Assembly: GCA_016927865.1 (NCBI GenBank)
Contig: JAFGLU010000058.1
Location: 1-42,259 of the forward strand
Length of the DNA stretch: 42,259 nucleotides
Reading direction: 5' to 3'
DNA from: Anaerolineaceae bacterium
GTDB lineage: Bacteria > Chloroflexota > Anaerolineae > Anaerolineales > Anaerolineaceae
This document shows, one piece after another, positions 15,193-24,254 of this stretch. The notes beneath the pieces were generated by a model. It was not told the origin of the DNA, did not search any database, and saw nothing but the letters and a program-made list of their open reading frames with translations. Position numbers and translations under genes: made by a program. The number at the start of each line of letters is the position of its first letter. The first letter of the stretch is position 1.

Positions 15193-16119
15193 ATGAGCAT
15201 TACCGTCGTCTTCATGGGATCGCCCGACTTTGCCCTGCCCACCCTGCGCCGCTTGACCGAGAGCAGTGACTACACCATCATTGGCGTAGTCACCCAACCC
15301 GACCGACCCGCCGGGCGCGGGCAGCAGCTCACCCCGCCGCCCGTCAAAACCCTGGCCCTTTCCCTCGGCCTGGAGGTGATCCAGCCCGAGCGCTTGCGCC
15401 GCCCCGAAGCCCAGGAAAAGCTCCAGGCCTGGAGCCCCGACCTCATTGTGGTCACCGCTTTTGGGCAAATCCTGCGCCAAAACGTCCTCGACCTGCCCCG
15501 CTACGGCTGCATCAACGTCCACGCCTCCCTGCTCCCCCGCTGGCGCGGAGCTGCCCCCATCCAGGCTGCCATCCTCAACGGCGACGTCCAAACCGGCGCG
15601 ACCATCATGCGCATGGACCCCGGCATCGACACCGGTCCCATGCTCGCTCAACGCGCGCTCGATATCCTCCCCGAGGATACCACCGGCACGTTGGCCCCGC
15701 GCCTGGCCGAAGCCGGCGCCGACCTGCTCATCGAGACGCTGCCTGGCTACCTTGCCGGAAAAATTACCCCCCAGATCCAAGACGAGTGCCTCGCCACCTA
15801 CGCACCCATGATCCAAAAAGAAGAAGGCCTGCTCGACTTCACCCAGCCCGCCGCCGCCCTGGTCAACCGCGTGCGCGCTTTCCAGCCCTGGCCCGGCGCT
15901 TACACCCACTGGCAAGACCAGCCCCTCAAAATTCAACGCGCCCGCGCGCTCATCTCCCCAGACGCACACACAGGCAGCCGCGCTGTGATCGAATCCCTGC
16001 CCGCCATCGGCGCCGCGGACGGCTGGCTGCTCCTCGAACAGCTCCAGCCAGCCGGAAAACGCTCCATGTCCGGCCGCGACTTCCTTTCCGGCGCCCGCTC
16101 CTGGGCAACCAATCCATAA
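15193..16119 (+). CDS. fmt: Methionyl-tRNA formyltransferase
   Basis: This is a 308-aa protein. The N-terminal formyltransferase domain starts VVFMGSPDFALPTL and contains INVHASLLPRWRGAAPIQ (catalytic Asn and His) and MDPGIDTGPML (catalytic Asp region). The C-terminal domain includes FQPWPGAYT. The enzyme formylates Met-tRNA(fMet) with 10-formyl-THF to start translation. I chose ATG 15193, since upstream in-frame codons have no support and a -10-like box immediately precedes it. The next gene begins 11 bp after the stop, suggesting co-transcription. Length and motifs are normal. Confidence 0.95.
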   Translation: MSITVVFMGSPDFALPTLRRLTESSDYTIIGVVTQPDRPAGRGQQLTPPPVKTLALSLGLEVIQPERLRRPEAQEKLQAWSPDLIVVTAFGQILRQNVLDLPRYGCINVHASLLPRWRGAAPIQAAILNGDVQTGATIMRMDPGIDTGPMLAQRALDILPEDTTGTLAPRLAEAGADLLIETLPGYLAGKITPQIQDECLATYAPMIQKEEGLLDFTQPAAALVNRVRAFQPWPGAYTHWQDQPLKIQRARALISPDAHTGSRAVIESLPAIGAADGWLLLEQLQPAGKRSMSGRDFLSGARSWATNP

Positions 16120-16130
16120 CGATCCGAGCA

Positions 16131-17192
16131 ATGGACCGCATGACAGTTACTGCTTCCAATCCCCTAAAATTTTTATGCTTCGGCGCCGGAGCGATCGGCT
16201 CCTACATCGGCGGCAGCCTGGCCCTCAGCGGTCACCGGGTCATTTTCGTCGAACGGCCCGAGGTGGCCCCCCGCCTGCGCCAATCCGGTATCACTATCAC
16301 CCGCTACGACCGGCCCGAACACCTAGAATCTCCCGAAGTAGTCGATTCCTTGGACGAAGCCCTCACGCGCGGTCCCTTTGACGCCGGGTTGTTAGCGGTG
16401 AAAGCCTTCGATACCGCTGCTCTCGTCGAAACCCTGGTACCGTATCACATCGCTCTTCCCCCAATCCTCTGCTTTCAGAACGGTGTAGAAAACGAGCCTC
16501 TCCTGGAAAAAAAACTGGGCGAAGATATGGTCATCCCCGCCACTGTTACCACCGCCATCGGGCGGCGCGGCTCCGGAGAAATCGTCGTTGAGCGCTTGCG
16601 TGGTGTAGGCATCGCCCGCACCCACATCCTCACCCCCACCCTGGTCGGCGCATTGGATGCAGCCGGGTTGAACGCCCGCTCCTACGAAGATGGTCCTTCG
16701 ATGAAGTGGTCGAAGATGCTCACCAACCTGCTCGCCAACGCCTCATCCGCCATCCTCGATCTGCCCGCCTCGGCCATCTTTGCCCATCCCGGCCTGTTCC
16801 GCATGGAAATCAACATGCTCCGAGAAACCTTGCGCGTCATGGACGCCCAATCCATCCGCGTTGTCGACCTCCCTGCCACCCCCGTGCGCGCATTGGCCTT
16901 CCTGGCCCGCTCCTTCCCGCCCAGCCTCAGCCGCCCGCTGCTCAGCCGCGCGCTCGGCTCTGGCCGTGGCGCCAAAATGCCTTCCTTCCACATTGATTTG
17001 CACGCCGGGCGCGGCCAAAGCGAAGTCGATTACCTCAACGGCGCTGTGGTGCGGGCTGGTCAGAAATTCCACATCCCCACCCCCGTCAACACCTTCCTCA
17101 CCCGCACCCTCCTGGCCCTCACTCATGGTGAGCTACCCCTCGACACCTACGCCGGGCAGCCCGAAAAGTTCCTCGAAGCACTAGAAAAGTAA
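16131..17192 (+). CDS. Ketopantoate reductase-like (ApbA/PanE family) dehydrogenase
   Basis: This is a 353-aa protein. The N-terminal Rossmann motif FGAGAIGSYIGGSLALSGHRV is typical of NADPH-dependent ApbA/PanE. VKAFDT (the family's conserved VK), CFQNGVENE and a C-terminal helical domain with KWSKMLTNLLANA (catalytic Lys) follow. The family reduces 2-dehydropantoate to pantoate for CoA synthesis, but many paralogues have other or unknown substrates, so I do not assign panE firmly. It is slightly longer than E. coli PanE (303 aa). ATG 16131 is chosen; ATG 16140 is an alternative, and neither has a strong Shine-Dalgarno sequence. It sits directly behind fmt and is followed by a textbook terminator. 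Confidence 0.85.
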   Translation: MDRMTVTASNPLKFLCFGAGAIGSYIGGSLALSGHRVIFVERPEVAPRLRQSGITITRYDRPEHLESPEVVDSLDEALTRGPFDAGLLAVKAFDTAALVETLVPYHIALPPILCFQNGVENEPLLEKKLGEDMVIPATVTTAIGRRGSGEIVVERLRGVGIARTHILTPTLVGALDAAGLNARSYEDGPSMKWSKMLTNLLANASSAILDLPASAIFAHPGLFRMEINMLRETLRVMDAQSIRVVDLPATPVRALAFLARSFPPSLSRPLLSRALGSGRGAKMPSFHIDLHAGRGQSEVDYLNGAVVRAGQKFHIPTPVNTFLTRTLLALTHGELPLDTYAGQPEKFLEALEK

Positions 17193-17213
17193 TCCCTTTT
17201 TGGTGAATCCTAC

Positions 17214-17247
17214 AGACCTGACAGGTTTTCTGAAACCTGTCAGGTCT
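17214..17247 (+). terminator. Rho-independent terminator of the fmt operon
   Basis: The 15-bp perfect arms (AGACCTGACAGGTTT and its complement) enclose a TCTG loop and are followed by CTTTTTTTCTC. Confidence 0.92.
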
Positions 17248-17355
17248 CTTTTTTTCTCTGCGTTCCTCTGCGCACTCCGCGCCCCCGCGATGCCTCTTCA
17301 CACGGGCGCAGCGCGATTTCGGTCGATCAATATGTCTTCGACTGCCGCTACGCCC

Positions 17356-19749
17356 CTACTCACCCTCCCAGGCCATCGCCGCCTGCACCGCCGCGTAGGC
17401 ATCCACAATCCCATACCCAACCGCCGCGTTCGGCGTTCCCGGCATCACGCACTCCGGCATCCAGCCCGTATACTCCTGTGCCGTCTCGCGCAAAATCTCC
17501 TCCGTCGCCTCAATCTCCCCAATCAAATGCGGGTTTGCCGACCACATCAACGCCACCACCCCCACCATGTGTGGGCCTGCCATCGAAGTGCCGCTGTACT
17601 CGGCATAATCGCCGCCCGGCAGCACCGACAGCACATCCACTCCCGGCGCGCTGAGATCGGGCTTCATCCGGTTGCTCCCATCCACCGAAACCGGCCCCAG
17701 GCTGCTGAAAGACGCCAAATCGCCGCTCTGGTCCACCGCCGCCACCGAGAACACATCATCATACAGCGCCAGCGGTGATGCAACCGTCCCGCAGCCTTCC
17801 TGTCCATCATTGCCCGCCGAGACCACCACGAACACCCCCGCCGCGCGCAGCGCCTTCACTCCGTCCACCAGCGCGTTCGGATCGCAGCCCTCCAGCGTCG
17901 GGCAGCCCCACGAATTATTCAGAACATGCGCCCCCAACTCCGGCTCTCCGTCCCGCAGCGGGTCGCCTTCCAGGGGGAACGGCGCAAAGTTGAATTGCAT
18001 GCATTCCAGATACAATCCCGGGTTGCCTAAATTGCGTCCCAAATTGACGCACCCAATCCACTCGGCTCCCGGCGCCACCCCCACGGTCTCGCCCAGCACC
18101 GTACCCATCGTATGTGTGCCGTGCCCGCCGCGATCTTCCGGCGCGGTCGAGCCATTCCACGGGTCAAACCAATCGTAGTTCATATCCCCATCCCGCCCGC
18201 GGAAGCTCCCCGAAAGTTCACTCAACGTGCCGTCCACGCCGCTGTCCGACTGCCCCACCACGACTCCCTCTCCGGTCACCCCCAGTTCTTTCCACACCTT
18301 ATCCGCGCCGATCATGGTCAGGTTCCAGGGCGTCTCCAACGGCGATGGCAAATAACCGCCCTCCGCCACCAATGGCGCAGGCAGTTCGCGCAGCACCGTG
18401 GCAGTCAACACGCGGTCCACCTCTGGCCTTCGCTCCAGCCACCGGCGCGCCAGCAGCCCGCCCTTCACCTGCACAGCATTCACAAGATAATACGAGCGAT
18501 ATTCCAATCCTCGCCTTTCTAAGGCTGTCTTCAAATCGTCTTGAGTAACATCTGCGTGCGCCACCAGCCGGTCATAAACCGCCTGTCGGCGTTCCATTGG
18601 GTCGGCAATACCTGCCACCTCGCTTAAATCAGCCTGATCTTTGAGAATCACAAAATACTCCTCCCCAAAGAACCCCGGCTGGCCCACAATTGCGTAAACC
18701 AGAACAAAAGCCAGTCCAACTGCACCGCTCAGAATCCAACTGGCAATCACCAGCGCTTTCTTCTCCAACCACCACAGCATCAACCCCAGCGCTGCCAAAA
18801 CAGCCACTGCGCCAATCGCCGCCTGCACCCCTGCTGCCAGCCAGGCCCAGCCGGTAGCCTCACCCATGCCTGAAAGCAGGATCGACAACTCTTCCAGGTC
18901 CACAAATGCCAGTGGCCAAACCGCCGTCAGCCCCATCAACGCAGCCAATGCCGGCCAACTCGCCGCGCGCCCATCCTGGCTCTTTCGCAGCAAAGCCGCC
19001 ACCACAAACCCCAAGGGCGGGACGATCATTCCCAGCATGACATACGTCCCGTTGGCGCCCAATGGCTGCACCAATCCCAGCAAAAGGGCCGCTGCCAGTA
19101 ACCCTTCTCGAATGAAGGCCCCGTAACCATAAGGTTTACCTTCTTCCCCGCTCAGCACAGGCGCCAGCACCCAGGCCGCCGCCACACCAAACCCCAGCCC
19201 AACCAGCAGCGCCAGCACAACCTCACCGGCCGAGCCCAGCGCGCCCAGCACCGCCCAGGGCAGACCCATCGCCAAACCAAACAGCAGCCCCCAGCCCAAT
19301 CCGCTCGCTCGCGGGCGAATCCAGCCCGAAATCACCTTGATCAGCAAGAACACCACCACGCCGCCCAACTGCAACGCCAGGGCAGTTTGTCCATCCACAA
19401 CATCCGCCAGGCGCGCCACGCTTTGCAGCAGCCCAAACAGCGCCACCCACCCCGAAGCACTGGCCAGCGACTTTAACCCAGAATTCCAGCGCGAAAGCAC
19501 CCAAAACAACCCCGCGGGCAGCAGCCAGGCTGCGCCATATCCAACCACCACCGCCCAGCGCAAATCCATCGGCGGGTACACATTCATCATCAAAGTTTGC
19601 TCGAGAACGCCGATCAAACCCGAAAAGGCGATCATCGCGACCACGGCCCACACGCCCAAGCCAATCGTCGCCGCCCAATCACCGCATCCACTGCCAGCCG
19701 AAGGTGTCGGGGTAACTGGAGAATTTGTTTGAGAGGTTGTTTCTTCCAT
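17356..19749 (-). CDS. Polytopic membrane protein fused to a subtilisin-family (S8) serine protease
   Basis: This is a 797-aa protein. Residues about 25-365 contain roughly ten hydrophobic segments. Residues about 375-470 resemble an inhibitor-I9-like prodomain (FVILKDQADLSEVAGI...YYLVNAVQVKG). The S8 catalytic domain runs from about 475 to the end, with D502 (QSDSGVD), H543 (GHGTHTMG), oxyanion region NNSWG and S722 (GTSMAGPH), so it looks active. Several cysteines in the protease domain could form disulfides, consistent with an external location. Subtilases usually carry a signal peptide and at most one anchor; a large N-terminal membrane domain is unusual. It starts at ATG 19749. It is convergent with fmt/panE, with no partner gene. 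The substrate is unknown. Confidence 0.88.
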   Translation of the reverse strand: MEETTSQTNSPVTPTPSAGSGCGDWAATIGLGVWAVVAMIAFSGLIGVLEQTLMMNVYPPMDLRWAVVVGYGAAWLLPAGLFWVLSRWNSGLKSLASASGWVALFGLLQSVARLADVVDGQTALALQLGGVVVFLLIKVISGWIRPRASGLGWGLLFGLAMGLPWAVLGALGSAGEVVLALLVGLGFGVAAAWVLAPVLSGEEGKPYGYGAFIREGLLAAALLLGLVQPLGANGTYVMLGMIVPPLGFVVAALLRKSQDGRAASWPALAALMGLTAVWPLAFVDLEELSILLSGMGEATGWAWLAAGVQAAIGAVAVLAALGLMLWWLEKKALVIASWILSGAVGLAFVLVYAIVGQPGFFGEEYFVILKDQADLSEVAGIADPMERRQAVYDRLVAHADVTQDDLKTALERRGLEYRSYYLVNAVQVKGGLLARRWLERRPEVDRVLTATVLRELPAPLVAEGGYLPSPLETPWNLTMIGADKVWKELGVTGEGVVVGQSDSGVDGTLSELSGSFRGRDGDMNYDWFDPWNGSTAPEDRGGHGTHTMGTVLGETVGVAPGAEWIGCVNLGRNLGNPGLYLECMQFNFAPFPLEGDPLRDGEPELGAHVLNNSWGCPTLEGCDPNALVDGVKALRAAGVFVVVSAGNDGQEGCGTVASPLALYDDVFSVAAVDQSGDLASFSSLGPVSVDGSNRMKPDLSAPGVDVLSVLPGGDYAEYSGTSMAGPHMVGVVALMWSANPHLIGEIEATEEILRETAQEYTGWMPECVMPGTPNAAVGYGIVDAYAAVQAAMAWEGE

Positions 19750-19885
19750 GATCGCATATTCCTTTTCTTAGCTAGAATGTCAGGGCCTGCCCGTGCATTG
19801 ACTTATCCACCTACCTGATATAAACTTCCAACACAGGACTATCTCCCATTATACAGTGCCTGAAAAGAAGTGTTTCCAAAAGTTT

Positions 19886-19914
19886 CGGGTCATTGGGAAT
19901 TGGCGTGGTGAAAC
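19886..19914 (+). repeat. Dispersed repeat B, copy 2
   Basis: CGGGTCATTGGGAATTG at 19886-19902 is identical to 37015-37031. It continues GCGTGGTGAAACC, similar to the copy at 14903, and runs straight into a perfect hairpin. Confidence 0.6.
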
Positions 19915-19967
19915 CCGCATTTTGGGGTGTGAGAGCGGCAAAGCCGCTCTCACACCCCAAAATGCGG
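19915..19967. repeat. Perfect 25-bp inverted repeat with AAA loop
   Basis: Arms 19915-19939 and 19943-19967 are exact reverse complements. It lies between the divergent subtilase and hydrolase genes, upstream of both, so it is not a terminator for either. It may be an RNA hairpin in the hydrolase leader or a mobile-element-like palindrome. Confidence 0.75.
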
Positions 19968-20015
19968 GGACTACCACGGCAACTCCTAGAGAACCAAAGT
20001 TTCACCTGGAGGATC

Positions 20016-20849
20016 ATGAATACGCTTGAGTTTTCCTGGAAAGTTCCCGATGGACAGTTGTTTGCTGCCCGGCAATGGACGCCCTCAGAGGCCCCCCGGG
20101 CAGTCGTTGTGCTTGTTCACGGTTTAGGCGAGCACGGCGATCGGTACACCCACGTCGCTGAAGCCTTCACGCAGGCGGGATTAGCCATGCTCAACTTTGA
20201 CTTGCGTGGTCACGGCAAAACCCCCGGCCCGCGTGGTCATGCCCCCTCCTACAGCGTGATCGCTGATGATATCCTTCTCTTCGTAGAGGAAGCTCGCAAC
20301 CGTTACCCCGGTTTGCCCGTCTTCCTCTATGGTCACAGCCTGGGCGGAGCCCTGGTGCTCTACACTGCTTTAAAGCGCAAGCCAGACCTGGCCGGGATCA
20401 TCGTCACCAGCCCCGGCCTGGCCACCGGCACGCCCGTCACCTCCGGTAAATTAGCCCTGGCACGCTTCATGAGCAAAGCTGCCCCAGCCTTCACTTTACC
20501 CAATGGCCTCGACCGCGCCAATCTCTCGCGCGATCCAGAAGTCGAAAAAGTTTATTCCGCCGATCCGCTCGTCCACGACCGGATTTCCGCCCGTCTGGGC
20601 CTCGAGTTGATCGAAAACGGCCGCTGGCTGCTCGAGCACGCCCGCGACCTCACGCTGCCCACCCTGCTCATGCAAGGCAGCGCCGATCACCTGGTCAACC
20701 CGCAAGCCACCCGCAGCTTTGCCGAAGCCGCCCCCGCCGAAAAAGTCACCTTCCGCTGGTGGGAAGGCGAATTTCACGAATTACATAACGAGACCAACCG
20801 TGCCGAAATCATCCAAACGATGATCGATTGGATCTCGGCGCGCATATAA
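20016..20849 (+). CDS. Alpha/beta hydrolase, monoacylglycerol lipase/lysophospholipase-like
   Basis: This is a 277-aa protein of the hydrolase-4/PldB type. VVVLVHGLGEHGDRY forms the oxyanion region, DLRGHGKTPGPRGH precedes the lid, and the nucleophile elbow is GHSLGGALV. The acid is in MQGSADHLVNP and the His in GEFHELHNE. Relatives hydrolyse monoacylglycerols or lysophospholipids. There is no signal peptide, so it is probably cytosolic or membrane-peripheral. ATG 20016 is chosen because GGAGG (20008-20012) precedes it. The transcript leader would contain the perfect hairpin at 19915-19967. No neighbour indicates a pathway. Confidence 0.88.
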   Translation: MNTLEFSWKVPDGQLFAARQWTPSEAPRAVVVLVHGLGEHGDRYTHVAEAFTQAGLAMLNFDLRGHGKTPGPRGHAPSYSVIADDILLFVEEARNRYPGLPVFLYGHSLGGALVLYTALKRKPDLAGIIVTSPGLATGTPVTSGKLALARFMSKAAPAFTLPNGLDRANLSRDPEVEKVYSADPLVHDRISARLGLELIENGRWLLEHARDLTLPTLLMQGSADHLVNPQATRSFAEAAPAEKVTFRWWEGEFHELHNETNRAEIIQTMIDWISARI

Positions 20850-20914
20850 AATTTTTAGGAATTGCCTTTGCCCGATCACTTCATCACCGCCAAACAATCC
20901 AAGATTAACCCTGA

Positions 20915-21003
20915 TCAATAACGTTCGCCAGGAACGATAAAATCTCCTGGCGCCCAGCCGAAAAAATAGCGCGTGTCGTCAATTCCGGAACGGAAAAACC
21001 TCA
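20915..21003 (-). pseudogene. Possible short gene remnant upstream of the SHMT-GcvT fusion
   Basis: On the minus strand about 29 open codons read VRFFRSGIDDTRYFFGWAPG and continue to a natural-looking end (IVPGERY) and a stop at 20915. The composition is protein-like, but no start is visible, and the frame upstream runs into the promoter and antisense of the next gene. The family is unknown, and chance is quite possible. Confidence 0.2.
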
Positions 21004-21004
21004 C

Positions 21005-21033
21005 TTGACCCGCCTTCTTCACCGGGCTACAAT
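21005..21033 (+). promoter_or_regulatory. Sigma-70-type promoter of the SHMT-GcvT gene
   Basis: TTGACC (21005-21010) and TACAAT (21028-21033) are separated by 17 bp, 22 nt before the start codon, with AGGAG (21041-21045) between. Confidence 0.7.
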
Positions 21034-21055
21034 TTAACCGAGGAGCATTTACCCT

Positions 21056-24000
21056 ATGACTGATTTCCTGTTTCAAGGTTCTCTTTCCGACCTCGATCCG
21101 TCCGTCGATGAACTCATCCAGATCGAAGCCGAACGCCAGGTTCGCAAACTGATTCTCATCCCCAGCGAAAGCACCGCCCCCCAGGCCGTGCGCCAGGCCT
21201 TGGGCTCCGAGTTTCAGAACATCTACGCCGAAGGCTACCCCGACGACGATACGCGGGTGATGACCGAGGACGAAATCCTCGATTACCCCATGCGTCTGGC
21301 CAACTACCGCCGCTACGCCGACCCTCGCTACTACAAAGGCGTAGAGTACGCCGACGTCATTGAGTCGCTGGCCCGCCGCCGCTGCGCCGAAGCCTTCGCC
21401 ACCCCTGCCTTCCCCGCTGAGCGTCTGTTCGTCAACGTCCAACCGCTCTCAGGCGCTCCCGCCAACAACGCCGTCTACACCGCACTGGTCAACCCCGGTG
21501 ACACCGTCATGGGCCTCAACCTGCTCCACGGCGGTCACCTCACTCACGGCTCTCCGGTCAACCGCTCCGGCAAGATTTTCAAGATCATTGGCTATAACGT
21601 CGATCCCGTCACCGAGCGCCTCGACTACGATGCCATTCAGACCCTGGCCACAGAGCACAAGCCCAAGATCATCATCGCCGGGTACTCCTCCTACCCCTGG
21701 GCGCCCGACTGGGCGCGCTTCAGAGCCATCGCCGACTCTGTCGGCGCCACGCTCCTGGCCGATATTTCGCACATCGCCGGTCTGATCGCCGCAGGAACGA
21801 TTCCTTCCCCGGTCGGCCACGCCCACATTATCACCTTCACCACCCACAAAACGCTCTGCGGCCCGCGCGGCGCCTGCATCATCACCACCGATGCCGCCCT
21901 TTCCAGAAAACTCGACCGCGCCGTGTTCCCCGGCGAACAAGGCGGCCCCCACATCCATGCTGTGGCCGCCATGGCCACGGCCTTCAAGCTGGCCCGCACG
22001 CCCCAATTCCACGATCTGCAGGAACAAATCATCAAGAACTGCCAGACCCTCAACGCCCGGCTCGTCGAGCGTGGCCTGCGCATCCCCTTTGGCGGCAGCG
22101 ACACCCACCTCACCAACGTGGACTGCAAAACAGTTGTCGGCCCCGATGGCGCCACCCTTTCCGGTGATATGGCTGCCCGAATCCTCGATCTGGCCGGCAT
22201 TGTCTGTAATCGAAACACCATCCCCGGTGACAAAAACGCCTTCGCCGCCTCTGGCATCCGCCTGGGCACTCCCTGGATGACCCAGCGCGGCCTCAAAGAA
22301 GCCGACATGGTTCAGGTCGCCGACGCCATCGCCGACATCCTCTTTGCCTGCACCCCCTACAGTGTAGAAACTCGCAAAGGCCCCGCCCTGCGCGCCAAAG
22401 TCGATTTCGATACCTTCGAAACCGTCCGCTTGCGCATCCGCACTCTGGCCGAAAAAGCCGCCGGATCGGTATCCACACGTCATGGCTACCCGCACTTCTT
22501 CTTCGTCGATGACCAGCCCGCCGCACAAGGCGATTGGGCCGCCCTCGATCTGCAAGGCTTGAATGTGCGCCACTATGTCAATGTTGTCTTCACCTGCAAC
22601 GCCGAAGCCCTTCAACCCGGCCAAAGCAGCCCCACCCAACTCATCACCCCGCGCGGAACCGTGGAAGGCTTCCTCTCCTTCGTCAAAGAAGGCCTGTTCC
22701 GCTTCAGCCTGCCCGCCGCCTCTTTTGGGCTGGCCTCGGCCTGGCTGCGCGGACTCAGTGATGGCTACATCAGCTTTGATCCCGATGTCACCCGCCGCAT
22801 CTCCGGTCCCGTCACCGTCAGCGAGAGCTCAGCCGCCCCGGTCACCACGGCAGCCGGCGCAGCCGTGGACGCCCGCAAGGTCTACTTCATCGGCAAAGCT
22901 GCCTCCAGCGCGGCGCCCCTGCCCGAGTTCACCTGGACCGAGCCTGAAAATCCTCCCCTGCGCCGCACCGCCCTCTATGACACCCACCGCGCCCTGGGCG
23001 CTAAGATGGTCCCCTTCGCCGGTTGGGAAATGCCCGTTTGGTACTCCTCCGTGGTCGAAGAGCATCTGGCCACTCGCCAGGCAGCCGGGTTGTTCGATGT
23101 TGCCCACATGGGCGTCTACCAGGCAGAAGGCCCTCAAGCCGCTGCGTTCCTCGACAGCGTCTGCGGCAATGACATTGCCGCTCTCGCCGTGGGCGAATCC
23201 TGCTACACGCAATTCCTTGATCCCGATGCCGGTGTCATTGACGACACGCTCATCTACCGCCGCGCCGAAGAAGCCTACCTGGTAGTGGTCAACGCCTCCA
23301 ATGACGACAAGGATTGGGCCTGGCTCAATGCCGTTCTGCGCGGCGAGGTTCTTGTCGATCGCGCCGCCCCTTCCGCCCGCGCCTTTGGCGCCGGAGCCAT
23401 CCTGCGCAACCTGCGCGACCCGCAAGCCGGTCCCGATATGCGCGTCGACATCGCCCTGCAAGGCCCCAAATCTCGCGATATCCTCCTGGCCCTGGGCTGC
23501 GACCCCGCCACCCGCAAGCGCATCATGGCCCTCAAGCGCACCGAGTTGTGCGATGCCACCGTGGGTGGCTTTGACCTGGTTGTCTCCCGCACCGGTTACA
23601 CCGGCGAGCGCATGGCCTTCGAACTCTTCGTCCACCCCGACCGCGCCGCCGAATTCTGGAACGCGCTCACGGCGGTCGGAACCCCGCTGGACATGAAACC
23701 CTGCGGCTTGGGCGCGCGCGACTCGCTGCGCACCGAAGCCGGGCTGCCCCTCTACGGGCACGAAATGATGGGCGACCTGGGATTGGGCGTTGCCGAAGCA
23801 GGCTTTGGTTCCTACGTCAAAGTGTACAAGCCCTGGTTCATCGGTCGCGCCGCCTACATGGCCCGCGAGCAATCTCGCAAGGGCCTGGTCACCCGCTTCC
23901 GCTTCACCGAAAAAGGTGTGCGGATGGCCCACAACGGCGACCCGGTCGTCGATGCCAAGGGCCGCGTCATCGGCGCCGTTTCTAGTTGCGCTGTTGACAG

Positions 24001-24184
24001 CGAAGGCTTCCTCACCGGTCAGGCGTACGTTGAACTAAAATACGCCGCCGAGGGCACGCCCATCTGGGTCTTCCAGGGAGCGCCCAAGGCCCCCGGCAAA
24101 GCGCCTGCTGAGCTTAAAACTGGGGATCGGGTTACCTTGCCAACCCCCGCGTTTATCCTAAGCCGCTTTCCCAAACTAGGGTAG
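21056..24184 (+). CDS. Serine hydroxymethyltransferase fused to glycine-cleavage T-protein (GlyA-GcvT fusion)
   Basis: This is a 1042-aa protein. Residues 1 to about 450 are SHMT: LILIPSESTAP, NVQPLSGAPANNAVY, MGLNLLHGGHLTHG, LLADISHIAGL and the PLP lysine K265 in TTHKTLCGPRGA. SHMT interconverts serine and glycine with THF. From R636 to the end is an aminomethyltransferase: TALYDTHRALGAKMVPFAGWEMPVWY, FDVAHMGVYQ, GYTGERMAFELF and LGARDSLRTEAGLPLYGHE. That is the T-protein, which moves the glycine methylene to THF. About 170 residues between them (GYPHFFFVDD to SGPVTVSESS) form an extra segment I cannot assign. Both halves use glycine and THF, so fusion could channel methylene-THF. No gcvH or gcvP is in the window. 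The start has AGGAG 10 nt upstream. Confidence 0.9.
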   Translation: MTDFLFQGSLSDLDPSVDELIQIEAERQVRKLILIPSESTAPQAVRQALGSEFQNIYAEGYPDDDTRVMTEDEILDYPMRLANYRRYADPRYYKGVEYADVIESLARRRCAEAFATPAFPAERLFVNVQPLSGAPANNAVYTALVNPGDTVMGLNLLHGGHLTHGSPVNRSGKIFKIIGYNVDPVTERLDYDAIQTLATEHKPKIIIAGYSSYPWAPDWARFRAIADSVGATLLADISHIAGLIAAGTIPSPVGHAHIITFTTHKTLCGPRGACIITTDAALSRKLDRAVFPGEQGGPHIHAVAAMATAFKLARTPQFHDLQEQIIKNCQTLNARLVERGLRIPFGGSDTHLTNVDCKTVVGPDGATLSGDMAARILDLAGIVCNRNTIPGDKNAFAASGIRLGTPWMTQRGLKEADMVQVADAIADILFACTPYSVETRKGPALRAKVDFDTFETVRLRIRTLAEKAAGSVSTRHGYPHFFFVDDQPAAQGDWAALDLQGLNVRHYVNVVFTCNAEALQPGQSSPTQLITPRGTVEGFLSFVKEGLFRFSLPAASFGLASAWLRGLSDGYISFDPDVTRRISGPVTVSESSAAPVTTAAGAAVDARKVYFIGKAASSAAPLPEFTWTEPENPPLRRTALYDTHRALGAKMVPFAGWEMPVWYSSVVEEHLATRQAAGLFDVAHMGVYQAEGPQAAAFLDSVCGNDIAALAVGESCYTQFLDPDAGVIDDTLIYRRAEEAYLVVVNASNDDKDWAWLNAVLRGEVLVDRAAPSARAFGAGAILRNLRDPQAGPDMRVDIALQGPKSRDILLALGCDPATRKRIMALKRTELCDATVGGFDLVVSRTGYTGERMAFELFVHPDRAAEFWNALTAVGTPLDMKPCGLGARDSLRTEAGLPLYGHEMMGDLGLGVAEAGFGSYVKVYKPWFIGRAAYMAREQSRKGLVTRFRFTEKGVRMAHNGDPVVDAKGRVIGAVSSCAVDSEGFLTGQAYVELKYAAEGTPIWVFQGAPKAPGKAPAELKTGDRVTLPTPAFILSRFPKLG

Positions 24185-24188
24185 TTTT

Positions 24189-24215
24189 TTGTGGGCGCAC
24201 AATGTGCGCCCACAA
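24189..24215. terminator. Hairpin terminator after the SHMT-GcvT gene
   Basis: The 12-bp perfect arms TTGTGGGCGCAC/GTGCGCCCACAA enclose an AAT loop, with GTTTTTTG before and TCGTTTT after. Confidence 0.75.
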
Positions 24216-24254
24216 TCGTTTTATCCGTTCACATTCGATAGAAGGAGATTCTGT

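Noticed and set aside
15786..16130. N-terminal extension of the ketopantoate reductase frame overlapping fmt
   Set aside because: It is Arg/Pro/His-rich out-of-frame fmt sequence; the Rossmann motif begins shortly after ATG 16131.
19893..20015. N-terminal extension of the hydrolase across the 25-bp palindrome
   Set aside because: A Shine-Dalgarno sequence and ATG at 20016 give the normal family N-terminus; the extension only translates the hairpin.
21449..22639. 396-codon antisense frame over the SHMT domain
   Set aside because: Shadow of the GC-rich coding strand; no recognisable motif, while the sense frame is a clear SHMT.
22829..23932. 367-codon antisense frame over the GcvT domain
   Set aside because: Same reason: compositional shadow, no start signal, sense strand is a known enzyme.
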